Below, piece after piece: positions 8,490 to 16,515 of a stretch of 64,000 nucleotides of DNA. A program made the position numbers and the translations under genes. Below the pieces are notes generated by a model, which saw only the letters and a program-made list of their open reading frames with translations, was not told the origin of the DNA and did no database searches. The DNA comes from Pararhizobium mangrovi (GTDB taxonomy: Bacteria; Pseudomonadota; Alphaproteobacteria; Rhizobiales; Rhizobiaceae), in NCBI RefSeq assembly GCF_006516965.1, contig NZ_VHLH01000008.1, positions 1 through 64,000 of the forward strand, in the 5' to 3' direction. Position 1 is the stretch's first letter. Each line of letters begins with the position of its first letter.

Positions 8490-9518
8490 TTGCGTCTAAC
8501 CCCCGAAAGGCTCTGCCGGTTCTTCGTGCCCGCTTCCTTCGATAGTCCCGCTCGATCGGCCGACCGCGAACCGGACGCCGTTCCGGCGGCAGCGCCGAAC
8601 CCCGTCACCGCGATCACGCTCAAGGTGTGTTCGGTCATGGCGTTCGTCGTGATGGCGACCTGCATCAAGGCGGGCGGCATCGGCGTTCCCCCCGGCCAGA
8701 TCGTCTTCTTCCGCTCGGCCTTCGCCATTCTGCCGATCCTGATCTGGCTCGCCGTCCACCACGAACTCGGCGGTGTGCTTCGCACCCGCCGGTTCGGCCT
8801 GCATCTCGTGCGTGGCATCGTCGGCATGGCCTCGATGGGCTTCAACTTCTACGGCATCACGCTGCTGCCGCTGCCGGATGCGATCGCGATCGGTTATGCC
8901 AAGCCGCTGATCGCCGTGATCCTCGCCGTCGTTTTCCTGAGCGAGCGGGTGCGCATCCATCGCTGGACGGCGGTCGTGGCGGGGCTCACCGGCGTCATGA
9001 TCATCTGCTGGCCGCGTCTGACGCTCTTCGACGAGGGCGGCCTCGGCAAAATGGAAGCGATCGGCGTCGTCTTCGTGCTCGCATCGGCGTCGTCGGCCGC
9101 CGTCACGATCATGCTCGTTCGCCGATTGATCGCGACGGAGCGCACACCGACCGTCGTGCTTTACCTATCCATCATCGCGATGATCGGCGGCTTGGCGACC
9201 ATGCCGTTCGGATGGGCGGCGCTTGATGCGCGCGATGTCGCGCTGCTCGTCGCTGCGGGCCTCTTCGGCGGCGTCGGACAGATGCTGCTTACCCAGAGCT
9301 ATCGCTTCGCCGACGTCTCGACGGTCGCGCCCTTCGAGTACGCCTCGATCCTATTCGCCGTCGCCATAGGCTACGGCATCTTCGGAACGGTGCCGCAGCC
9401 GACGATGCTCGTCGGCACGGGCATCGTCGTGTCGGCCGGCATCTATCTCATCTTCCGCGAGCGCAAGCTGAACGCGGCGCGCCTCGAGGCGCGCCGGGCG
9501 ATCGGCCCGAGCGGATAG
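8490..9518 (+). CDS. EamA/DMT-family transporter
   Basis: This protein of up to 342 residues has two EamA domains and about ten transmembrane segments, the first at about residues 42-62. It lies 37 bp after the molybdenum hydroxylase and is probably co-transcribed with it. The start is uncertain: no ATG precedes the first membrane segment, so TTG at 8490 or GTG at 8526 must be used; I report the longest. Substrate unknown. It is distinct in sequence from the EamA protein at 5152-6066. Confidence 0.8.
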   Translation: MRLTPERLCRFFVPASFDSPARSADREPDAVPAAAPNPVTAITLKVCSVMAFVVMATCIKAGGIGVPPGQIVFFRSAFAILPILIWLAVHHELGGVLRTRRFGLHLVRGIVGMASMGFNFYGITLLPLPDAIAIGYAKPLIAVILAVVFLSERVRIHRWTAVVAGLTGVMIICWPRLTLFDEGGLGKMEAIGVVFVLASASSAAVTIMLVRRLIATERTPTVVLYLSIIAMIGGLATMPFGWAALDARDVALLVAAGLFGGVGQMLLTQSYRFADVSTVAPFEYASILFAVAIGYGIFGTVPQPTMLVGTGIVVSAGIYLIFRERKLNAARLEARRAIGPSG

Positions 9519-9598
9519 CGCTTCGGCATGATGCTGACGGACCCTTTATCGCGTTATCCTCGCAACGCCGGACCGGACCAGACCGGTTGCAGGATACG

Positions 9599-10861
9599 CT
9601 AGGCCGCTTCGCTTTCCTCGTCCGTTTCGGCCTCGCTTCGTGGATCGATTTCGTAGAACTGAGGCGTCTGCGAGCGGGCGAACGGGATCGCCAGAAAGTC
9701 CGATCGTTCGGCCTCCGCACCGAGCGGCCTTCTCCGGCTTCGATACAGCGCGTAGCCGGCGTAGGCCGTAAAGAAGACGGCAAGCGTCGCGAAGAGCCCG
9801 GAAGGGCCCATGCGATCCATCACGTAACCGGCAACGAGCGGACCGAGCATCGTCCCGCCGCCATAGATGATGAGCAGTCCGCTCGATACCTCCACGAAGT
9901 CGTCCGGTTCGGCATGGTCGTTCGCGTGCGCGACGTTCAGCGAATAGATCGGGAAGAGCACCGAACCGAGCAGGAAGACGGCCACGAAGAAGACGAGGAC
10001 ATGATGCGAATCCCACATGGTCGCGATGGTCGAGAGAACCAACCCGACGATGCCGGCGCCCGCCATGACATGGCGGCGATCGAGGCGATCGGAGATGCGT
10101 CCGAGCGGGATCTGGAAGATCGCGCCCCCGAGCATGGCGATGGCGAGCATGAACGCGCCTTCGACCGTGGTGAGCCCGGTGTTCTGGCTGTAGACGGGGC
10201 CGAGATTGCTCCACGCACCGGCAATCGCGCCGGCGAGGAACGAGCCGACGACAGCCGCCGGCGAATGCGTGAAGAGCCGGCCGAGGCGAAAGCGCGATTG
10301 GGTCAGCGGACGGGGCGACTGCGCTCCCGAAAGTGCCGTCGGGATCAGCGCCAGCGAATAAAGCACGGCGCAGACCATGAAGAGCGTCAGCGTCAGCGGA
10401 TCGCCGAGCGGCACGATGAACTGGCCGGCCATGAGCGCCGTCATCGACACGACCATGTAGATCGAAAAGACCGCGCCGCGCGTCGCGTTCGTCACCTTTT
10501 CGTTCAGCCAGCTCTCGATCACCATGTAGCCGCCGGCGACGCAGAAACCGGCGATCGAACGAAAGACGATCCAGGCGACCGGTTCGAAGACCAGCGCATG
10601 CATCAGAAGCGAGATCGACATCAGCGCCGTCAACGCGCCGAAGACGCGCACATGGCCGACGCGCATGACGAGGCGCGGCGTGATCAGGCAACTTGCCGTG
10701 AAGGCGAGCGCATAGCCCGTCGCCATCATCGAGATGGTCAGCGTCGTCCAGCCTTCGGCGGCAGCGCGAAGCGGCAGCAGATAGCCCGAGAGGCCGCCCG
10801 CCACGAGCATGAAGAAGGTCGATACGAGCAGGCTCGCGACGGGAAGGATCGCAGCGAACAT
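9599..10861 (-). CDS. Major facilitator superfamily transporter
   Basis: This 420-residue protein has twelve predicted membrane segments. The MFS loop between helices 2 and 3 reads TPRLVMRVGHVRVFG, and a second-half counterpart GRISDRLDRRHVM appears midway. The start is set by a strong AGGAGG five bases before the ATG (MFAAILPVASL); the frame stays open 75 bases further upstream without such a site. Family resemblance is to YcaD-like MFS proteins; the substrate is unknown. The cytosolic C-terminal tail of about 45 residues is acidic. Confidence 0.87.
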   Translation of the reverse strand: MFAAILPVASLLVSTFFMLVAGGLSGYLLPLRAAAEGWTTLTISMMATGYALAFTASCLITPRLVMRVGHVRVFGALTALMSISLLMHALVFEPVAWIVFRSIAGFCVAGGYMVIESWLNEKVTNATRGAVFSIYMVVSMTALMAGQFIVPLGDPLTLTLFMVCAVLYSLALIPTALSGAQSPRPLTQSRFRLGRLFTHSPAAVVGSFLAGAIAGAWSNLGPVYSQNTGLTTVEGAFMLAIAMLGGAIFQIPLGRISDRLDRRHVMAGAGIVGLVLSTIATMWDSHHVLVFFVAVFLLGSVLFPIYSLNVAHANDHAEPDDFVEVSSGLLIIYGGGTMLGPLVAGYVMDRMGPSGLFATLAVFFTAYAGYALYRSRRRPLGAEAERSDFLAIPFARSQTPQFYEIDPRSEAETDEESEAA

Positions 10862-11098
10862 GAAGGCCTCCTGCTGGCGTGACGCGACGAAGGATTGGGA
10901 CGACTGAAACTGAAGAGAGCGATCCGGCATCCGCAACCGGTGCGAGCCGGCGGATGCGCTGGATCATGGGCATTTTCAAGGCAATCGGGAACGGCAGTGA
11001 AAAGTGACGGATCGACTTTTCTGCCGTGCCTGCGCTCTATGCGTTCGCGCTCGCCGCGTCGCGCCTGATTGCGACACGCGATGCTGTTTTCAAGCCAT

Positions 11099-12007
11099 TT
11101 ACGGTAAGTCGGAAAGCTTCAGGCGGATTGCCAGCAGATCCTGCCAGGCAAGGCGCTTGTGGGCGGGATTGCGCAGCAGATACGCCGGATGCAGCGTCGG
11201 CATCGCGGGGATCGTCCGATCGCCGAGGTCGTATTCGCCCCACGTGCCGCGCATCGAAAGGATGCCCTTGTTCGTGTTCATCAGCGCCTTGTTGGCGATG
11301 TTGCCGAGAAAGACGATCATCCGCGGCGCCGCCAGCACGATGTGACGCTCGACGAAGGGGCGGCACAACTCGATCTCGTGGGCGGTCGGGTTGCGGTTGC
11401 CGGGCGGGCGCCAGGGCAGCATGTTGGTGATGTAGACGTTCGTCCGGTCGAGGTCGATCGCCGCCAGCATGCGGTCGAACAACTGTCCGGCGCGCCCGAC
11501 GAAGGGCAGGCCCTGGATGTCCTCCTCGCGTCCCGGCGCCTCTCCGACGAACATGATGTCGGCCTTCGGGTTGCCATCGGCGAAGACCACGGATTTCGCG
11601 CTGTGGCGCAAATTGCAGCCCTCGAAGGCGGCGATCGCGCCACGCAGGTCCTCGAGCGTTTGAGCCTCGGCGGCGGCCGCGCGCGCATCGAGAACCGCGT
11701 TCTCGTCGGGGATGGCCGTAATGTCCATCCGGTCCGCGGTCGGTGTCGTCGCGCCCGCACGATCGATCTGGGTGCCGGGTTGGCGGGCGGCGGCCTGCGA
11801 AGGCCGGGCTTCGGTGCGAACTGGCTGTGCGCTCGCCGTGTCCGGCCCGCTCGCAGCCGAGATTCCGGGCCGGACCTCGCGCCGCGCCAAATGTTCGGCG
11901 AAGCGGTCGACCGGCGCATCGTCGAGCATGCAGTCGACGCCCGCATCGGCGTAGAAGCGCAGTACCGCTTCGAGCTCTGCGGCGGCAAGTTCGCGGACAT
12001 CGGTCAT
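11099..12007 (-). CDS. Uracil-DNA glycosylase, family 4/5-like
   Basis: This 302-residue base-excision repair enzyme would remove uracil from DNA. Motif A is GEAPGREEDIQGLPFVG near residue 160 and the distal motif is HPAYLLRNPAHK near residue 275. An N-terminal extension of about 115 residues is rich in Ala, Pro and Arg and looks disordered. Classical family 4 enzymes bind a 4Fe-4S cluster through four cysteines; here only two of those positions look conserved (EGCNL and ELCRPF), while the usual KCRPP reads LPWRPP. From memory, other alphaproteobacterial homologues share this. It is divergent from the ETF-QO gene. Confidence 0.85.
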   Translation of the reverse strand: MTDVRELAAAELEAVLRFYADAGVDCMLDDAPVDRFAEHLARREVRPGISAASGPDTASAQPVRTEARPSQAAARQPGTQIDRAGATTPTADRMDITAIPDENAVLDARAAAAEAQTLEDLRGAIAAFEGCNLRHSAKSVVFADGNPKADIMFVGEAPGREEDIQGLPFVGRAGQLFDRMLAAIDLDRTNVYITNMLPWRPPGNRNPTAHEIELCRPFVERHIVLAAPRMIVFLGNIANKALMNTNKGILSMRGTWGEYDLGDRTIPAMPTLHPAYLLRNPAHKRLAWQDLLAIRLKLSDLP

Positions 12008-12175
12008 GGGAGCGATCCTAGAATGTTTCCCGGCCGCGCGAAAGCAGTCTCGCCGGTCGCGATCCGCTCCTGTCCACTCGCGCAAAACCAGCTTGCACCT
12101 CGACATTGTGCGGACGGTTTGCCAAACAGGAGACCGGACTCCGACCGGCCGAACGATTGCGAAAGGACGATTTGC

Positions 12176-13843
12176 ATGAACGATCACGATTCGCTGCCCG
12201 AACGCGAAAGCATGGACGTCGACGTCGTCATCGTGGGCGCAGGTCCGGCCGGCCTTTCGGCTGCGATCCGGCTGAAGCAGATCGACGAGAACCTTTCCGT
12301 CGTCGTCCTCGAAAAGGCCGGCGAGGTGGGTGCGCACATCCTTTCCGGCGCCGTCGTCGATCCCTTCGCCGTCGACCGTCTGCTGCCCGGCTGGCGTGAC
12401 GAGGAGGACCATCCCTTCCGCACGCCGGTAACGCAGGACCGCTTCCACTTCCTGAGCGAAGGCGGCGGGGCGACGCTGCCGAACGCGCTGATGCCGAAGC
12501 TGATGAGCAACCACGGCAACTTCATCGTCTCGCTCGGCAATGTCTGCCGCTGGCTCGGCGAGAAGGCGGAAGCGCTCGGCGTCGAGATCTATCCGGGTTT
12601 CGCCGCAAGCGAGATCCTCTACGACGAAAGCGGTGCCGTCGCCGGCGTCGCGACGGGCGACATGGGTCTCGACGCGGCGGGCAAGCCCGGTCCGAACTTC
12701 CAGCGCGGCATGGCGCTCATGGCGAAATACGTCTTCCTCGGCGAGGGCGCACGCGGTTCGCTTTCGAAACGCGTCATTCACCGCTACGCGCTCGATCACG
12801 GCCGCGAACCGCAGAAATACGGCCTCGGCATCAAGGAACTGTGGGAGGTGCCGGCCGACAAGCACCAGCCGGGCCTCGTCCAGCACACCTTCGGCTGGCC
12901 GCTCGACCGTTCCACCGGCGGCGGGTCCTTCATCTACCATTTCGGCGAGAACCTCGTGGCGGTCGGCTTCGTCCTCCACCTGAACTACGCCAATCCCTAT
13001 CTCTCGCCCTTCGAGGAATTCCAGCGCTTCAAGACCCATGCGCACATCGCGCCGACCTTCGAGGGCGGCAAGCGCATCGCCTACGGCGCGCGGGCGATCA
13101 CCGAGGGCGGCTGGCAATCCGTGCCGCGGCTTGCCTTTCCCGGCGGCGCGCTCATCGGCTGCTCGGCCGGCTTCGTCAACGTGCCGCGCATCAAGGGCAC
13201 GCACAACGCCGTGCTTTCCGGCATGCAGGCGGCGGAACACGCGGCGGCAGCGCTTGCCGAGGGTCGTTCCCGCGATACGCTCGAAGGCTACGAGGCCGGA
13301 TGGCGCGACAGCGAGATCGGGCGCGATCTCAAGGCGGTGCGCAACGTCAAGCCGCTATGGTCGAAGTTCGGCACGTTCGGCGGCATCGCACTCGGCGCTC
13401 TCGACATGTGGGCGAACCAGCTTACCGGCCTGTCGCCCTTCGGCACGATGAAGCACGGCAAGCCCGATTACGCCACCCTCGATCCGAAGGTGATGCACCG
13501 GCCGATCGACTATCCCAAGCCCGACGGCAAGCTCACCTTCGACAAGCCGTCCTCCGTCTTCCTCTCGAACACGCATCACGAGGAAGGCCAGCCCGTCCAT
13601 CTCGTCAACAAGGACGCCTATCTGCAGAAGCGCTCCGAACTGGAAGAGTATGGCGGGCCTTCGGAACGTTACTGCCCGGCAGGCGTCTACGAATGGACGA
13701 CCGACGAAAGGGGACGCCGGCGGTTCGTGATCAACGCGCAGAACTGCGTGCACTGCAAGACGTGCGACATCAAGGATCCGAACCAGAACCTCGAATGGGT
13801 GCCGCCGCAGGGCGGCGAAGGCCCGGTTTACGAAAACATGTAG
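12176..13843 (+). CDS. Electron transfer flavoprotein-ubiquinone oxidoreductase
   Basis: This 555-residue membrane-associated flavoprotein passes electrons from electron transfer flavoprotein to ubiquinone. The N-terminal FAD-binding fold is VVIVGAGPAGLSAAIRL near residue 17. The C-terminal 4Fe-4S ligands are visible in ERYCPAGVYEW and NCVHCKTCDIKDPNQN, and the protein ends in the typical GGEGPVYENM. Length matches the family. The ATG follows GAAAGGA at about nine bases. No etfAB genes are in the window. Confidence 0.96.
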   Translation: MNDHDSLPERESMDVDVVIVGAGPAGLSAAIRLKQIDENLSVVVLEKAGEVGAHILSGAVVDPFAVDRLLPGWRDEEDHPFRTPVTQDRFHFLSEGGGATLPNALMPKLMSNHGNFIVSLGNVCRWLGEKAEALGVEIYPGFAASEILYDESGAVAGVATGDMGLDAAGKPGPNFQRGMALMAKYVFLGEGARGSLSKRVIHRYALDHGREPQKYGLGIKELWEVPADKHQPGLVQHTFGWPLDRSTGGGSFIYHFGENLVAVGFVLHLNYANPYLSPFEEFQRFKTHAHIAPTFEGGKRIAYGARAITEGGWQSVPRLAFPGGALIGCSAGFVNVPRIKGTHNAVLSGMQAAEHAAAALAEGRSRDTLEGYEAGWRDSEIGRDLKAVRNVKPLWSKFGTFGGIALGALDMWANQLTGLSPFGTMKHGKPDYATLDPKVMHRPIDYPKPDGKLTFDKPSSVFLSNTHHEEGQPVHLVNKDAYLQKRSELEEYGGPSERYCPAGVYEWTTDERGRRRFVINAQNCVHCKTCDIKDPNQNLEWVPPQGGEGPVYENM

Positions 13844-13943
13844 CAGCGCCGCGTAAGAACGGCGCGGCGAACGCGTCGCGACGGCAAGAGCGCGGCGCAG
13901 AAGGAGACTGGGACATGGCCGACGCGGTCGCGACACCCCGGGC

Positions 13944-14939
13944 GTGGAGCATATCTTGAAGATCCACGCCGTTTTCAACCGTGACGGCGGAACCTTCCGT
14001 ACGACCGACATGGAAGCCTATGCCGGTAACGCCGAGCGCATCTTTTCCGAGCGAGGCAACACCTTCAGCTACGACATCGTCGGCGGCGACGAGATCGAGG
14101 AAACGTTGAAACGCGCCTCGGGCCGCGATGATCTCGGCGCCATGCTCGCCGGCGGCGGAGACGGCACGATCTCGCTTGCCGCAGGGCTTTGCTGGAAGAA
14201 CGGCATGCCCCTCGGCGTCATTCCCGCCGGCACGATGAACCTCTTCGCCCGCGCGCTCGGCATGCCGCTCGACATCGAAGCGGCCCTGCCGGTGCTCGCC
14301 AGCGGCAAGGTGCGCGACTGCGATATTGCCAGCGCCAACGGCAAGAGCTTCATCCATCAGTATTCCGTCGGTCTGCACAGCCGCATGGTGCGCGTGCGCA
14401 ATTCGTACCAGTTCCGCTCGAAGTTCGGGAAGATGCGCGCCAGCATGCGCGCGGTCTTCCAGACGATCATCGACCCGCCGGCTTTCGATTCTGTCTATCG
14501 CATCGAAGGCGCGGAAGAGGAGCGCCGCGTTTCGGCGATCTCGGTGTCGAACAACCTCTTCAGCGACGATCCGCTTCTCTATCCGAGCACGCTTTCGGGC
14601 GGAGAACTCGGCGTCTACATCGCCGACGCCATGCGACCTGCCGGCGTCGCCAAGCTCGTCTTCGACATCCTGCGCGGCAAGCTGCGGCTCAACGAGGAAG
14701 TCCAGGCGCGCGGTGCGGACAGCGTCGAATTGTCCTTTCCGAAGCTTCCCAAGCGAGCCAGCGCCGTCATGGACGGCGAACTGACCCCGCTCGAGCGCGA
14801 CGTGACGGTGCGCATGCACGCCGGGGAACTGAAGATCCTGGCGCCGGACGAAAACGCCAGCGAAGAAGAACCGTCGTGGTTTTCCAGCGTTGCCGGCGGA
14901 CAGACCGCTACTGAAACGCCGTCTCGAAGAAGCTCCTGA
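13944..14939 (+). CDS. Diacylglycerol kinase-family lipid kinase
   Basis: This 331-residue protein carries the DAGK catalytic domain, with the nucleotide-binding motif GGGDGTISLAA near residue 70 and IPAGTMNLFARALGMPLDIE near residue 92, where the family usually has GT.N.FA. Substrates in the family include diacylglycerol and sphingoid-like lipids; the actual lipid is not evident. Start choice is GTG (13944); a TTG at 13956 would remove four residues. Its last 32 bases overlap the 3-prime end of the convergent AMP nucleosidase gene. Confidence 0.85.
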   Translation: MEHILKIHAVFNRDGGTFRTTDMEAYAGNAERIFSERGNTFSYDIVGGDEIEETLKRASGRDDLGAMLAGGGDGTISLAAGLCWKNGMPLGVIPAGTMNLFARALGMPLDIEAALPVLASGKVRDCDIASANGKSFIHQYSVGLHSRMVRVRNSYQFRSKFGKMRASMRAVFQTIIDPPAFDSVYRIEGAEEERRVSAISVSNNLFSDDPLLYPSTLSGGELGVYIADAMRPAGVAKLVFDILRGKLRLNEEVQARGADSVELSFPKLPKRASAVMDGELTPLERDVTVRMHAGELKILAPDENASEEEPSWFSSVAGGQTATETPSRRSS

Positions 14940-16407
14940 GCTTGCGCGAGTGCAACCGTTCGAGCGGCATCTGCGCCATCTTCTCGAGCGCCAGAAGGCC
15001 GATCTTGAGGTGCTGGTTCACTTGCGTGCGGTAGAACGAGGTCGCCATGCCCGGCAGCTTCAGTTCGCCGTGCAGCGGCTTGTCCGATACGCATAGCAGC
15101 GTGCCGTAGGGAACGCGGAAGCGGAAACCGTTCGCCGCGATCGTCGCCGATTCCATGTCGAGGGCGATGGCGCGCGACTGCGACAGGCGCTGCACCGGCC
15201 CTCGCCGGTCGCGAAGCTCCCAGTTGCGATTGTCGATGGTCGCCACCGTGCCGGTACGCATGACCCGTTTGAGATCGTAGCCTTCGTAGCCGGTCGTTTC
15301 CGCAACGGCCTCCTGCAGGGCAAGCTGCACTTCGGCAAGCGCCGGGATCGGCACCCAGACCGGCAGGTCGTCGTCGAGCACGTGGTCCTCGCGCGCATAG
15401 GCATGGGCGAGAACGTAGTCGCCGAGCTGCTGGCTGTTGCGAAGCCCGGCGCAGTGGCCGAGCATGATCCAGGCGTGCGGGCGAAGCACCGCTACGTGAT
15501 CGGTGATCGTCTTGGCGTTGGAGGGGCCGACTCCGATATTGACCATGGTGATGCCGCTGTGGTCGCCTTTCTTCAGGTGATAGGCCGGCATCTGCGGCAG
15601 CCGTCCCGTCGGCGCGGCGGAATCGGCGGGCGTGCCCGGAAGCGTCTCGATATTGCCCGCCTCGACGAACGAATCGTAGCCATGGCCGCCCTCGGCCATG
15701 ATGCGGCGCGCCATCGTGCAGAACTCGTCGATATAGAACTGGTAGTTCGTGAAAAGCACGAAGTTCTGGAAATGGTGCGCGTTCGTCGCGGTGTAGTGCG
15801 ACAGGCGGGCGAGCGAATAGTCGATGCGCTGCGCGGTGAAGGGAGCGAGCGGGAAGGGGTCGCCCGGACCCGGCTCGTAAGTGCCGTTGGCGATCTCGTC
15901 GTCGGTGTTGGAAAGGTCCGGCGTGTCGAAGAGGTCGCGCAGGGGCACGGTGATCGAATCGGCGAGTGCGGCTTCCACATGCGCGCCTTCGCCGAAGGCG
16001 AAGTGCAGCGGGATCGGCGTATGCGAATCGCCGATCGTCACCGGCACGTCGTGGTTCTTGAGGATCAGCGCGATCTGCTCTTCGAGATATTCGCGGAAGA
16101 GTTCCGGCCGCGTGATCGTCGTCGAATAGGTGCCCGGCGCCGAAACGTGTCCGTAGGAAAGGCGTGAATCGACATGGCCATAGGTCGCCGTCGTCAGGCC
16201 GAGCGCGGGATAATAGGCCCGGTAGCGCGTTCCCGCCGGCACGTGTTCCTTCAGGTTCGAAAAGCGATCGATAAGGAAGGTCGTATTGCGTTCGTAGAGA
16301 CGAACCAGTTCGTCCACGGCCTGCCGGGCGTCCGTGAAATATTTAGGCTCGGCCCGGTCCGGGGAAGCGATCGTTACTGCGTCTGTATTCGAAAAATCTT
16401 TATGCAT
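14908..16407 (-). CDS. amn: AMP nucleosidase
   Basis: This 499-residue cytosolic enzyme hydrolyses AMP to adenine and ribose 5-phosphate in purine turnover. The N-terminal regulatory half contains YPALGLTTATYGHVDSRLSYGHV, and the C-terminal nucleoside-phosphorylase-like domain contains MVNIGVGPSNAKTITDHVAVL and the family end DMESATIAANGFRFRVPYGT. Length fits the proteobacterial Amn family (about 480-500). Together with adenosine kinase near 1.1 kb it is the purine-salvage content of the window. Convergent overlap with the lipid kinase gene is 32 bases. Confidence 0.96.
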   Translation of the reverse strand: MHKDFSNTDAVTIASPDRAEPKYFTDARQAVDELVRLYERNTTFLIDRFSNLKEHVPAGTRYRAYYPALGLTTATYGHVDSRLSYGHVSAPGTYSTTITRPELFREYLEEQIALILKNHDVPVTIGDSHTPIPLHFAFGEGAHVEAALADSITVPLRDLFDTPDLSNTDDEIANGTYEPGPGDPFPLAPFTAQRIDYSLARLSHYTATNAHHFQNFVLFTNYQFYIDEFCTMARRIMAEGGHGYDSFVEAGNIETLPGTPADSAAPTGRLPQMPAYHLKKGDHSGITMVNIGVGPSNAKTITDHVAVLRPHAWIMLGHCAGLRNSQQLGDYVLAHAYAREDHVLDDDLPVWVPIPALAEVQLALQEAVAETTGYEGYDLKRVMRTGTVATIDNRNWELRDRRGPVQRLSQSRAIALDMESATIAANGFRFRVPYGTLLCVSDKPLHGELKLPGMATSFYRTQVNQHLKIGLLALEKMAQMPLERLHSRKLRSFFETAFQ

Positions 16408-16515
16408 GCAGCATTATAAACATGCCAAAGCATGACGCAAATGACAGTTTCCGCCGGTTTCCGTCCCGATGACGGCACCATCGGCGAAAGCGGCGAAACG
16501 TCTGCCTTCGTGCCC

